A DNA stretch of 64,000 nucleotides from Aliiruegeria haliotis. GTDB taxonomy: Bacteria; Pseudomonadota; Alphaproteobacteria; Rhodobacterales; Rhodobacteraceae. The stretch's first letter is position 1; each line of letters starts with the position of its first letter. This document shows, piece by piece, positions 33,489-41,840 of the stretch. Both the position numbers and the translations under genes were made by a program. The notes beneath the pieces are model-generated. The model was not told the DNA's origin, did no database searches, and worked only from the letters and a program-made list of their open reading frames with translations. Location of the stretch: NCBI RefSeq assembly GCF_003003255.1, contig NZ_PVTD01000001.1, positions 310,001 through 374,000 on the forward strand, given 5' to 3'.

Positions 33489-34770
33489 CGAGTTGTCCCC
33501 GGGAGCGCTTGCCGCGCTCCCGTGGCTGTTCGAGTTCTGGGCGCTCCCACATCAGTTGGCCCCGTCGGGCGACTGGAAAACCTGGGTGATCCTGGGCGGC
33601 CGCGGCGCGGGCAAGACCCGTGCCGGGGCCGAGTGGATCCGTGCGCAGGTCGAGGGTTCGTGGCCGGAGGATCGTGGCCGCTCGCGGCGGGTGGCACTGG
33701 TGGGAGAGACCATCGACCAGGTGCGGGAGGTCATGGTGTTCGGCGACAGCGGGATCCTTGCCTGCACGCCGCCGGACCGCATGCCCCAGTGGCAGGCTGG
33801 CCGCAAGCGCCTGGTCTGGCCCAACGGGGCGGTCGCGCAGGTGTTCTCCGCCCATGACCCGGAGGGGCTGCGGGGCCCGCAATTCGACTGCGCATGGGTC
33901 GACGAGCTGGCCAAGTGGAAGAAGGCCGAGGAGACCTGGTCGATGCTGCAGTTCGGCCTGCGGCTGGGCGACAATCCGCGCCAGTGCGTAACGACAACGC
34001 CGCGCGACGTGCCCATTCTGAAGGATTTGCTGAAGCGGGAGTCGACGGTCACGACGACGGCCCCCACGGAGGCCAACCGTGCGAACCTCGCGGAGTCCTT
34101 TCTGGCAGAAGTGCAGGCCCGCTACGGCGGTACGCGGCTGGGGCGGCAGGAGCTGGACGGCGTGCTGGTCGAGGACACTGAAGGCGCGCTTTGGACATCG
34201 AAGCTGTTGGAGGGCGCGCGGGTCGGTGACGTGCCCCGGCTGGATCGGATCGTGGTTGCCGTCGACCCGCCGGTGACCGGCCACGCAGGTTCGGACGAAT
34301 GCGGGATCGTCGTGGTTGGCGCGGTGACACAGGGCGACCCGAAAGACTGGCAAGCCTATGTGCTGGAAGATGCGAGCGTCACTGCAGCCTCTCCGTTGGC
34401 ATGGGCCCATGCGGCGGTGGCGGCACGTGACAGGCACGATGCCGACCGGCTGGTGGCAGAGGTCAACCAGGGCGGGGACCTTGTGCAGACGGTTCTGAAC
34501 CAGATCGACCCGCTGTTGCCCTTCCGGGCGGTTCGGGCGCAACGGGGCAAGGCTGCGCGCGCCGAGCCGGTCGCGGCGCTCTATGAACAGGGACGGATCC
34601 ACCACCTGCGCCATCTCGGCGCGTTGGAGGAGCAGATGTGCAAGATGACGACCCGCGGCTACGAAGGGCGCGGCTCGCCGGACCGGCTCGATGCGCTGGT
34701 CTGGGCGATCACGGAGCTTCTGATCGGGCCGGCCGGGCAATTCCGCCGACCGACGATCCGAACCCTCTGA
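33355..34770 (+). CDS. GTA large terminase (g2)
   Basis: Up to 471 residues. The ATPase Walker A loop is ILGGRGAGKTRAGAEW, the Walker B region is FDCAWVDELAKW, and the C-terminal RNase H-like nuclease begins around VAVDPPVTGHAGSDECG, with AEVNQGGDLV and DRLDALVWA later. This enzyme packs host DNA fragments into GTA particles by a headful-like mechanism. The true start is uncertain: 33355 gives a long overlap with g1, and TTG codons at 33427, 33445 or 33448 near SEPQEARQAFLDELSP would shorten it. Confidence 0.92.
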   Translation: MSKTFAESSSGMFSSRRSILPGPALRSGAELLASEPQEARQAFLDELSPGALAALPWLFEFWALPHQLAPSGDWKTWVILGGRGAGKTRAGAEWIRAQVEGSWPEDRGRSRRVALVGETIDQVREVMVFGDSGILACTPPDRMPQWQAGRKRLVWPNGAVAQVFSAHDPEGLRGPQFDCAWVDELAKWKKAEETWSMLQFGLRLGDNPRQCVTTTPRDVPILKDLLKRESTVTTTAPTEANRANLAESFLAEVQARYGGTRLGRQELDGVLVEDTEGALWTSKLLEGARVGDVPRLDRIVVAVDPPVTGHAGSDECGIVVVGAVTQGDPKDWQAYVLEDASVTAASPLAWAHAAVAARDRHDADRLVAEVNQGGDLVQTVLNQIDPLLPFRAVRAQRGKAARAEPVAALYEQGRIHHLRHLGALEEQMCKMTTRGYEGRGSPDRLDALVWAITELLIGPAGQFRRPTIRTL

Positions 34771-34853
34771 TCCCGGGCCGGAAGGTCCGATCCACGAAAT
34801 GCGGAAACCGAGCGGTGCGCCAGTTGAGGGGCGCGCCCGGTTTCCTTGTGCCC

Positions 34854-34877
34854 GCCCCCTGCCGACCGGCAGGGGGC
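34854..34877 (+). repeat. strong hairpin between GTA g2 and g3
   Basis: A perfect 10-bp stem (34854-34863 with 34868-34877) with a GACC loop in the 158-bp gap. There is no T run, so it is not a standard terminator. Confidence 0.7.
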
Positions 34878-34928
34878 CGGGCTGGCAATGCCGGGGCCTC
34901 GCCCCCCAACCAAGAGGAGCAAGAGCGC

Positions 34929-36128
34929 ATGGTACTGGATTTCCTGCGACGGTCCGGCGGCACGCCCGCCCCGAGTGAACCGGTGGGCGCCCCCCCCGAG
35001 AGAAAGGCCTCGGCCGCCGGGCCGGTGATCGCCTGGGGCGGTGGGGGCCGCGTGGTCTGGTCGCCGCGCGATGTAGGCACGCTGACCCGCACCGGCTTCG
35101 TCGGCAACCCGGTCGGCTTCCGGTGCGTCAAGATGATTGCGGAGGCGGCGGGCGCGATGCCGCTTGTGTGTCAGGACAGCAAACGGCGCTATGACGAGCA
35201 CCCGGTTCTGGCGTTGCTGAGCCGCCCGAACGGTGCCCAGGGTCAGGCCGAGTTGCTGGAAGCGCTCTATGGGCAGATCCTGCTGTCCGGCAACGGCTAT
35301 GTCGAGGCGGTCGGCGACGGCAACACGCCCTTCGAGTTGCATGTGCTGCGCAGCGACAGGATGAGCATCGTGCCCGGCAGCGATGGCTGGCCCGTGGCCT
35401 ACGACTACAATGTCGCCGGGCGGAAGCACCGCTTCGACATGACAGGTGACACCCCGCCGATCTGCCATATCCGCAGTTTCCACCCGCAGGACGACCACTA
35501 CGGGCTGTCCCCGATGCAAGCGGCGGCGACGGCGGTGGACGTGCACAACAGTGCTTCCGCCTGGTCGAAGGCGTTGCTCGACAACGCGGCACGGCCTTCG
35601 GGCGCAATCGTCTACCAGAGTTCGGATGGCGGTCCGGGCACGCTGACGGCGGACCAGTACGACCGGCTCCTCTCGGAGATGGAGGCGCATCACCAGGGCG
35701 CTCGCAATGCCGGGCGGCCGATGTTGCTCGAAGGTGGGTTGGACTGGAAGCCGATGGGGTTCTCGCCATCCGACATGGAGTTCCAGAAGACGAAGGAAGC
35801 CGCGGCGCGGGAGATCGCGACGGCCTTCGGGGTTCCGCCAATGATGCTCGGGATCCCGGGCGACAACACCTATGCGAACTACCAGGAAGCCAACCGGGCA
35901 TTCTACCGCCTGACCGTGCTGCCGCTGGCGTCGCGGGTCACGGCGGCGATTTCCGATTGGCTGGGGCAATTCGACGGGCAGGGGGCCAGGCTCTCGCCCG
36001 ATCTCGATCGCATTCCGGCGCTTGCCGTGGAGCGTGACGCGCAGTGGTCGCGGGTCGGTGCCGCAGAGTTCCTGACGGATGCAGAGAAGCGCAGCCTGCT
36101 GGGGCTGCCGCCGAAGCCCGTGGAATGA
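34929..36128 (+). CDS. GTA portal protein (g3)
   Basis: A 399-residue HK97-type portal. Typical stretches are NPVGFRCVKMIAEAAG, HPVLALLSRPN, ILLSGNGYVEAV, RSFHPQDDHYGLSPMQAA and FGVPPMMLGIPGDNTYANYQE. The portal forms the DNA channel at one capsid vertex. The start at 34929 follows AAGAGGAGCAAGAG; the frame is open upstream through the end of g2 but without similarity. Its stop overlaps the small g3.5 frame. Confidence 0.95.
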   Translation: MVLDFLRRSGGTPAPSEPVGAPPERKASAAGPVIAWGGGGRVVWSPRDVGTLTRTGFVGNPVGFRCVKMIAEAAGAMPLVCQDSKRRYDEHPVLALLSRPNGAQGQAELLEALYGQILLSGNGYVEAVGDGNTPFELHVLRSDRMSIVPGSDGWPVAYDYNVAGRKHRFDMTGDTPPICHIRSFHPQDDHYGLSPMQAAATAVDVHNSASAWSKALLDNAARPSGAIVYQSSDGGPGTLTADQYDRLLSEMEAHHQGARNAGRPMLLEGGLDWKPMGFSPSDMEFQKTKEAAAREIATAFGVPPMMLGIPGDNTYANYQEANRAFYRLTVLPLASRVTAAISDWLGQFDGQGARLSPDLDRIPALAVERDAQWSRVGAAEFLTDAEKRSLLGLPPKPVE

Positions 36129-36235
36129 GGCGAGGACGGATGCGGCTCGGCGCAGGGGCCGGGGACGCGAAGTGGAAGCCGCCAGCGGACCCGCGGTCCC
36201 GGCGCCAGTTCAGAGGAATACGGAATGACGGATGA
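36125..36235 (+). CDS. small basic protein, GTA g3.5 position
   Basis: A 36-residue frame, MRRGRMRLGAGAGDAKWK onwards, starting by ATGA overlap with the portal stop and ending 11 bases inside the protease gene. The R. capsulatus cluster has a small g3.5 gene at this place. Strongly basic and Gly-rich, with no domain. Position and coupling support it; sequence alone would not. Confidence 0.5.
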   Translation: MRRGRMRLGAGAGDAKWKPPADPRSRRQFRGIRNDG

Positions 36236-36782
36236 TCATTGCGGGCTGGAGCGGAAGTTCTGCCAGCTCGGGGACGAATTGACGGTGCAGGACGGCACTC
36301 GCATCGAGGGCTATGCCTCCCTGTTCGGCAGGGTCGATCAGGGCGGTGACGTCGTCCAGCGAGGCGCCTACGCAGCCTCGCTGAAAGCACTGGCGGGCGC
36401 GGATCGGCGCGTGAAAATGCTGTGGCAGCATGATCCCGCGCAGCCGATCGGTGTCTGGGACGAGGTGCGGGAGGACGAGAAGGGCCTCTTCGTCAAGGGA
36501 CGCATCCTCACCGATGTCGACAAGGGCCGCGAGGCGGCGGCGCTGATTGATGCCGGCGCCATCGACGGGCTGTCGATCGGTTACCGCACGAAGCGGGCCG
36601 AGAAAGGCGCGGGCGGCAAGCGCCTCCTGCACGATCTGGAGCTTTGGGAGGTGTCGCTGGTGACGTTCCCGATGCTCCCGGAGGCGCGGGTCGGCGCGAA
36701 GAGCGAAAGCGCGGAGACCGACCTGATGCGCGACCTGGCGGAGGCGCTGGAAGCGGCCCGCCTTGACCTGGCGGACCAGTGA
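36225..36782 (+). CDS. GTA prohead protease (g4)
   Basis: A 185-residue HK97-type prohead maturation protease. Signatures: IEGYASLFGRVDQGGDVVQRGA, MLWQHDPAQPIGVWDEV (catalytic His) and IDGLSIGYRTKRA (catalytic Ser), then LWEVSLVTFPM. It would trim the capsid protein during assembly. Overlaps g3.5 slightly; 42 bp before the capsid gene. Confidence 0.94.
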   Translation: MTDDHCGLERKFCQLGDELTVQDGTRIEGYASLFGRVDQGGDVVQRGAYAASLKALAGADRRVKMLWQHDPAQPIGVWDEVREDEKGLFVKGRILTDVDKGREAAALIDAGAIDGLSIGYRTKRAEKGAGGKRLLHDLELWEVSLVTFPMLPEARVGAKSESAETDLMRDLAEALEAARLDLADQ

Positions 36783-36824
36783 CCGCCGCAGTTTCCACAC
36801 GCCTTTTCCAGGAAGGACCACCCC

Positions 36825-37991
36825 ATGAGCGAAGCTGAGCGACCGGCGCGGGGAGCGCCCGACGTCAAGTCGGCCATGATCGGGTTTCTGAGTGATTTCA
36901 GAGACTTTCAGGCCGAAATCAAATCCAAACTTCACAAGCAGGAAGAGCGACTGACCATGCTGGATCGGAAAACCATGATTGCCGGGCGTCCCGCCCTTGC
37001 CGCCGCCACAGAGGCCGACGGTGCCCCTCACCAGAAGGCGTTCGAGGCCTATCTTCGGTCAGGCGACGAGGACGCGATGCGTGGGCTGGAGATGGAGGGC
37101 AAGGCGCTCTCGACCGCCGTGGCTGCCGATGGTGGCTATCTGGTCGACCCGGAGACCGCGGAGACCGTGAAAAGCGTTCTCAAATCGAATGCCTCGATCC
37201 GCGCGATTGCCAATGTGGTGAACGTGGAGGCGACGTCCTTCGACGTCCTGATCGATCACGGCGAGATGGGCTCCGGCTGGGCCACCGAGACGGGCTCCAT
37301 GATCGAGACCGACACGCCGCAGATTGAACGGGTCACCATCCCGCTGCACGAGTTGTCCGCCCTGCCGAAGGCCAGCCAGCGTCTGCTGGACGACAGCGCC
37401 TTCGACATCGACGGTTGGCTCGCGGGACGCATTGCCGACAAGTTCTCCCGGGCCGAGGCCGCGGCTTTCGTCAACGGGGATGGCGTTGACAAGCCCAAGG
37501 GCTTCCTGGCGCACCCGACCACGGACAACGAGATCTGGGATTGGGGCGAACTGGGATACGTGGCCTCCGGTGCCGACGGGGCCTTCGCCAGCGCCGACGT
37601 GCTGATCGACCTCGTTTATGCGCTCGGGGCCGAGTACCGCGCCAACGGCACTTTCGTGATGAACTCCAAGACCGCTGGCACGGTGCGCAAGCTGAAGGAT
37701 GGCGACGGCCGGTTCCTGTGGTCCGACGGTCTGGCCGCCGGTGAACCCGCTCGCCTGCTGGGCTACCCGGTTCTGATTGCCGAGGACATGCCGGACATCG
37801 CCTCGGGGGAACATGCCATCGCGTTCGGTGACTTTGCGTCCGGCTACACGGTTGCGGAACGTCCGGACCTGCGCGTGCTGCGCGATCCGTTCTCGGCCAA
37901 GCCGCACGTGCTGTTCTATGCCACCAAGCGGGTCGGCGGCGACGTCAGCGATTTTGCGGCGATCAAGTTGCTGAAATTCTCGGCCAGCTAG
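36825..37991 (+). CDS. GTA major capsid protein (g5)
   Basis: A 388-residue HK97-fold capsid protein. The N-terminal 110 residues form a charged helical scaffold-like region (QAEIKSKLHKQEERLTMLD) expected to be removed by the prohead protease; the mature part begins near ALSTAVAADGGYLVDPE. Later family stretches are IPLHELSALPKASQRLLDDS, AAAFVNGDGVDKPKGFL and AIAFGDFASGYTVAER. AGGAAGG stands before the ATG, a strong binding site fitting an abundant product. Confidence 0.95.
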   Translation: MSEAERPARGAPDVKSAMIGFLSDFRDFQAEIKSKLHKQEERLTMLDRKTMIAGRPALAAATEADGAPHQKAFEAYLRSGDEDAMRGLEMEGKALSTAVAADGGYLVDPETAETVKSVLKSNASIRAIANVVNVEATSFDVLIDHGEMGSGWATETGSMIETDTPQIERVTIPLHELSALPKASQRLLDDSAFDIDGWLAGRIADKFSRAEAAAFVNGDGVDKPKGFLAHPTTDNEIWDWGELGYVASGADGAFASADVLIDLVYALGAEYRANGTFVMNSKTAGTVRKLKDGDGRFLWSDGLAAGEPARLLGYPVLIAEDMPDIASGEHAIAFGDFASGYTVAERPDLRVLRDPFSAKPHVLFYATKRVGGDVSDFAAIKLLKFSAS

Positions 37992-38157
37992 GCCTGACCG
38001 GGATCCGCGCACCGTTCCCTGGGGGGCGGTGCGCGGGACAGGTGCGCGTCACTGGGCCTTCCAGATCCGCGTTGACCAGCTGCTTCCCCTCCGTTCGAGC
38101 GATGCGGGGCGCGCGCCTGTCACTTTTTGCCAGAGGGGCACAAGTTTCGGAGAATGC

Positions 38158-38754
38158 ATGATGTTGGTCGAGCAGACCTCAGCGCCCGCCACGGCATTGC
38201 CGGTTGCGGATTTCAGGGATCATCTGCGTCTGGGCACCGGGTTTGCCGACGACGGTGCCGAGAACAGCCTGTTGGAGACCTTCCTGCGGGCCGCTATCGC
38301 GGCCGTGGAAGCCTGGACGGGCAAGGTCCTGCTGGAACGGGATTTCGCGCTCAGCCTGATGGCATGGCGCGACGCACGGATGCAGACGCTTCCGGTCGCG
38401 CCTGTTTCGGAGGTCCGGGCAATCCGGATTATCGATTGCCTGGACTGGGAGACGATCGTCGATCCGTCCAAGTGCCGGCTGCAACAGGACACACACCGGC
38501 CGGTCGTGATGGCGAGGGGCAGCCGCCTGCCAACGATCCCGCCCCAGGGATCCGTCTCCATCGAGTTCACCGCCGGGTTCGGTGAAAGCTGGGCGAACGT
38601 GCCGGCGGATCTGGCGCAGGCGGTGATGCTGCTGGCGGCCTACTACTACGAGTACCGGCACGAGATGCGCGTGGGTGCAGCGGTGATGCCCTACGGCGTC
38701 TCCTCGCTGGTGGACCGCTGGCGCAACGTCCGCATCCTCGGGGGAGGTGTCTGA
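38158..38754 (+). CDS. GTA head-tail adaptor/connector (g6)
   Basis: A 198-residue gp6-like connector that docks under the portal. It starts LPVADFRDHLRLGTGFADD and has AAIAAVEAWTGKVLLERDFAL and a C-terminal AVMLLAAYYYEYRHEM helix, the usual family layout. I chose the ATG at 38158 (GGAG just before) rather than the long upstream frame from 38029. The last base of its stop is the first of the g7 start. Confidence 0.88.
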   Translation: MMLVEQTSAPATALPVADFRDHLRLGTGFADDGAENSLLETFLRAAIAAVEAWTGKVLLERDFALSLMAWRDARMQTLPVAPVSEVRAIRIIDCLDWETIVDPSKCRLQQDTHRPVVMARGSRLPTIPPQGSVSIEFTAGFGESWANVPADLAQAVMLLAAYYYEYRHEMRVGAAVMPYGVSSLVDRWRNVRILGGGV

Positions 38755-39101
38755 TGGCGAGGGTTCAACCGGCGCTGCGACGGAAACTCGGGCTGGAGAC
38801 ACTGGAGCGGACGCCCGATGGTGCAGGCGGCTACACCGAGAGCTGGCGCCAGTTGGGCAGCCTGTGGGCGGATGTGAAAGCGGGCTCTGGCCGAGAGGTC
38901 GGCGGCAACGATCTGGAGCTGTCGTCGGTCACCTTCCGGGTGACGGTCCGGGCTTCGCCCGTCGGCGCCGAGAGCCGCCCTTTGCCGGAACAGCGTTTTC
39001 GGGAGGGCGACCGGATCTACCACATCCTGTCAGTGGCGGAGGCCGAACCGCTTGGCCGGTACCTCGTCTGCACGACGCGTGAGGAAAGGGTATCGGCATG
39101 A
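38754..39101 (+). CDS. GTA head closure / stopper protein (g7)
   Basis: A 115-residue head-tail joining protein of the gp16/SPP1-like type: LETLERTPDGAGGYTESWRQLGSLWADVKA is the recognisable N-terminal half, followed by FREGDRIYHILSVAEAE. Coupled to g6 by TGATG and to g8 by ATGA. Confidence 0.88.
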   Translation: MARVQPALRRKLGLETLERTPDGAGGYTESWRQLGSLWADVKAGSGREVGGNDLELSSVTFRVTVRASPVGAESRPLPEQRFREGDRIYHILSVAEAEPLGRYLVCTTREERVSA

Positions 39102-39508
39102 GCTATGCAATGGCGGCGGCCCTGCAAGAGGCGGTCTATCAGCACCTGTCGGCAGATCCCGACCTGGCTGCGGAGGTCGGCGGCGCAATCTTCGACGCCG
39201 CACCGACGGGCGATGTGCCAGACATCTACGTGACCCTCGGACCGGAGGAGGCCAGCGCCGCGGGAGACCAGACCGGCGATGGCGCGAAACACCGGTTCAC
39301 GATTGCCGTCGTCTCCGATGGCGGAGGTTTCCACCGAATGAAGCGCGTGGCCGGAGTGATCTCCGACGCGCTTCACCACCAGACCCCCGGGATGAGCCGG
39401 GGGCGGATCGTGCTTTTGCAGTTCCGGCGGGCCAATGCCCGGCGGATCAAGTCAGGCAGCGGCCGCAGGATCGATCTGCAATTCGAAGCCCGGCTGGAAG
39501 ACGACTGA
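39098..39508 (+). CDS. GTA tail terminator (g8, DUF3168)
   Basis: A 136-residue DUF3168 protein; the family caps the tail tube at the head side. Typical stretches are AALQEAVYQHLSADPDL, DIYVTLGPEEAS and AGVISDALHHQ. ATGA overlap with g7. A hairpin and a run of eight T follow before g9. Confidence 0.88.
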   Translation: MSYAMAAALQEAVYQHLSADPDLAAEVGGAIFDAAPTGDVPDIYVTLGPEEASAAGDQTGDGAKHRFTIAVVSDGGGFHRMKRVAGVISDALHHQTPGMSRGRIVLLQFRRANARRIKSGSGRRIDLQFEARLEDD

Positions 39509-39510
39509 GC

Positions 39511-39545
39511 CGGTTCGCTGAACCGACACTGTACCCCTTTTTTTT
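39511..39545 (+). terminator. hairpin followed by eight T between g8 and g9
   Basis: Stem CGGTTC/GAACCG (39511-39516 with 39520-39525), loop GCT, then 12 bases and T8 (39538-39545). The spacing is too long for a normal intrinsic terminator; partial termination or an RNA end-processing site is possible. Confidence 0.4.
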
Positions 39546-39559
39546 GATGGAGAAAGACA

Positions 39560-39973
39560 ATGGGCGCACAAGCCGGGAAAGACCTGCTGATCAAGCTCGA
39601 CATGACCGGGAGCGGCGATTTTGAGACCGTTGCCGGGCTGCGGGCCACCCGTATCAGCTTCAACGCCGCATCCGTTGACGCAACGACAATGGACAGCGAT
39701 GGCGGCTGGCGCGAGCTTCTTGGCGGCGCCGGCGTCAAGAGCGCGTCGCTGAGCGGATCGGGTGTGTTCAAGGACGAGGGGACCGATGCCCGTGTCCGCC
39801 AGGTGTTCTTCGACGGCGACGTACCGGCATTCCAGGTGATCGTGCCGGATTTCGGCGTGATCGAAGGGCCGTTCCAGCTGACGTCGCTGGAATACGCGGG
39901 CAACCACAATGGCGAGGCGACCTATGAGGTCGCGATGTCCTCTGCCGGCGTCCTGAACTTCACGGCGCTCTGA
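39560..39973 (+). CDS. GTA major tail tube protein (g9)
   Basis: A 137-residue tail tube subunit. It reads GKDLLIKLDMTGSGDFETVAG, then ISFNAASVDATTMDS and FEVIVPDFGVIEGPFQ-like FQVIVPDFGVIEG, the phage major tail protein 2 pattern. GGAGAAAG lies before the ATG. It stands slightly apart from g8, with the hairpin and T run between, which may set its level separately. Confidence 0.92.
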   Translation: MGAQAGKDLLIKLDMTGSGDFETVAGLRATRISFNAASVDATTMDSDGGWRELLGGAGVKSASLSGSGVFKDEGTDARVRQVFFDGDVPAFQVIVPDFGVIEGPFQLTSLEYAGNHNGEATYEVAMSSAGVLNFTAL

Positions 39974-39975
39974 TC

Positions 39976-40299
39976 ATGGGGAATCCATGGGCCGGAGAAG
40001 TGCGCCTCGATCTGAACGGAGAGAGCCGGGCGTGCAAGCTCACCCTCGGGGCGCTCGCCGAATTGGAAGCGGGCATGGAGGGGGGGACCGTGATCGACCT
40101 CGTCGAGCGGTTCGAAACCGGGCGCAACGGGGTGCAGGACATCTTCGCGCTGATCTTGGCTGGCTTGCGGGGCGGGGGGTGGACCGGCACCGCGCAGGAC
40201 CTGTTGACCGCCGATATCGCGGGTGGGCCGGCGGGGGCCGCCCGGGCGGCGGCACAGCTTTTGCAGGTGGCCTTCGAGCTGCCACGATCTGGAGAGTAG
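39976..40299 (+). CDS. GTA tail assembly chaperone (g10)
   Basis: A 107-residue protein of the GTA g10 family (DUF3356-like): GEVRLDLNGESRACKLTLGALAELE, then GRNGVQDIFALILAGLRGGG. Genes at this place in tailed phages are tail assembly chaperones. Two bases separate it from g9. Confidence 0.86.
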   Translation: MGNPWAGEVRLDLNGESRACKLTLGALAELEAGMEGGTVIDLVERFETGRNGVQDIFALILAGLRGGGWTGTAQDLLTADIAGGPAGAARAAAQLLQVAFELPRSGE

Positions 40300-40303
40300 C
40301 GGC

Positions 40304-40489
40304 GTGGACTGGCCGGGGTTGATGCGGCTGGGGATGGGACAGCTCGGTCTTTTGCCGGAGGCGTTCTGGCGACTGACACCGGTGGAGCTGATGCTCCTTC
40401 TGGGCGCCGACACATCGGCGGCCCCGATCACACGTGCGCGCCTGGAGGAACTCCGGGGCGCCTATCCCGACACGGAAAGGGAACGATAA
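40304..40489 (+). CDS. GTA g10.1 tail assembly chaperone
   Basis: A 61-residue protein starting at GTG 40304 (GGAGAG at 40291, seven bases away): DWPGLMRLGMGQLGLLPEAF and TPVELMLLLGAD are the hallmark of the small phage tail assembly chaperone family conserved in alphaproteobacterial GTAs. An ATG at 40322 is a shorter alternative. Its stop shares a base with the g11 start. Confidence 0.85.
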   Translation: MDWPGLMRLGMGQLGLLPEAFWRLTPVELMLLLGADTSAAPITRARLEELRGAYPDTERER

Positions 40490-41190
40490 TGGCCTTGGAA
40501 AGCGGGCAGGTGGAGAACATCGAGCAGCAGCTCGGATCTCTGGAAGCGAGCCTCGGGGGGGTCGGCACGATGGTTGCCGCCTTCGACACCGAACTGCGCA
40601 AGTTGCAGTCGACGACATCACAGGCGAATGCCAGCACCGGTGCGCTCAGCACCAGTATCTCGGGTGGGCTGCGAAAGGCGTTCGACGGGCTTGTCCTCGA
40701 CGGAGGCAGGGCGTCCGATGCGATGAAGACCGTCGCGCAGTCGATTGTAAACGCGACATATTCCAGTGCCATCAAGCCGGTGACCAGCGAGCTTGGCGGG
40801 TTGATCTCATCCGGCATTGCAGGCTTCGGGCAAACCCTCGCCGCGCAGGGAAGCTCGATCCTGCAGGGGGCGCTTCCCTTCGCGGGGGGCGGCAGTTTCA
40901 GCAGCGGCCGCGTCATGCCCTTTGCCAAGGGCGGCGTGGTGGCGGGCCCGACAGCCTTCCCGATGCGGGGCGCGACCGGGTTGATGGGCGAGGCCGGGCC
41001 AGAGGCGATCATGCCGCTGACGCGCGGAGCCGACGGCAGCCTCGGCGTGCGGGCGGCGAACGGTGGCGGCAGGCCGGTCCAGGTGGTGATGAACATCAAC
41101 ACGCCCGACGTTGCGGGGTTCCAGAAGAGCCAGTCGCAGATCGCGGCGCAGCTCGGCCGGGTGATCGGCCGTGGCCAACGCAACAGCTAG
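40489..41190 (+). CDS. GTA tape measure protein (g11)
   Basis: A 233-residue tape measure protein, very short compared with phage ones (often above 700), in line with the short GTA tail. An N-terminal helical part (ESGQVENIEQQLGSLEASL) is followed by Gly/Ser-rich and hydrophobic stretches (GGGSFSSGRVMPFAKGGVVAG) and GLMGEAGPEAIMPLTRGADG, a common tape-measure C-terminal motif. Coupled to g10.1. Confidence 0.9.
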   Translation: MALESGQVENIEQQLGSLEASLGGVGTMVAAFDTELRKLQSTTSQANASTGALSTSISGGLRKAFDGLVLDGGRASDAMKTVAQSIVNATYSSAIKPVTSELGGLISSGIAGFGQTLAAQGSSILQGALPFAGGGSFSSGRVMPFAKGGVVAGPTAFPMRGATGLMGEAGPEAIMPLTRGADGSLGVRAANGGGRPVQVVMNINTPDVAGFQKSQSQIAAQLGRVIGRGQRNS

Positions 41191-41207
41191 GGTAGGGAGA
41201 CAGGTTC

Positions 41208-41840
41208 ATGGGATTTCACGAAGTCAGGTTCCCGGCGTCGCTGAGCTTCGGCTCGGTGGGCGGGCCGGAGCGGCGCACGGAGATCGTGGCGCTGGCCAAC
41301 GGATTCGAAGAGCGCAACACGCCCTGGCGGCATTCCCGGCGCCGGTACGACGCGGGCGTGGGGATGCGCTCGCTGGACGATATCGACACGCTGATCGCCT
41401 TCTTCGAGGCCCGTTCCGGGCAACTCCACGGGTTTCGCTGGAAGGATTGGGCGGACTTCAAATCCTGTGTGCCCTCGGCGGTCGTCTCCGCGACGGACCA
41501 GACGGTCGGTGTCGGTGACGGGACGACGAACGAGTTTCGACTGCAAAAACGCTATGCCTCGGGCGCCGAGGGCTATGACCGGGCGATCTGCAAACCGGTG
41601 GCCGGGACCGTTGTGGTCGCAATCGACGGTGCGGAACAGGCGGAGGGTCAGCACTGGTCGGTCGATGCCGGAACCGGTGTGTTGAGCTTCACGACTCCCC
41701 CTGCCGATGACGCGATGATCACTGCGGGGTTCGAGTTCGACGTGCCGGTGCGGTTTGACACCGACAGCCTGATGGTCAGTGTCGACGGGTTCCAGGCCGG
41801 GGAGATCCCCGATGTGCCGGTGGTGGAGGTGCGGGTCTGA
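41208..41840 (+). CDS. GTA distal tail protein (g12, DUF2460)
   Basis: A 210-residue DUF2460 protein forming the distal end of the tail tube. Signature stretches: FHEVRFPASLSFGSVGGPER, RHSRRRYDAGVGMRSLDD and ARSGQLHGFRWKDWADFKSC. The stop shares its last base with the g13 start. Confidence 0.94.
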   Translation: MGFHEVRFPASLSFGSVGGPERRTEIVALANGFEERNTPWRHSRRRYDAGVGMRSLDDIDTLIAFFEARSGQLHGFRWKDWADFKSCVPSAVVSATDQTVGVGDGTTNEFRLQKRYASGAEGYDRAICKPVAGTVVVAIDGAEQAEGQHWSVDAGTGVLSFTTPPADDAMITAGFEFDVPVRFDTDSLMVSVDGFQAGEIPDVPVVEVRV

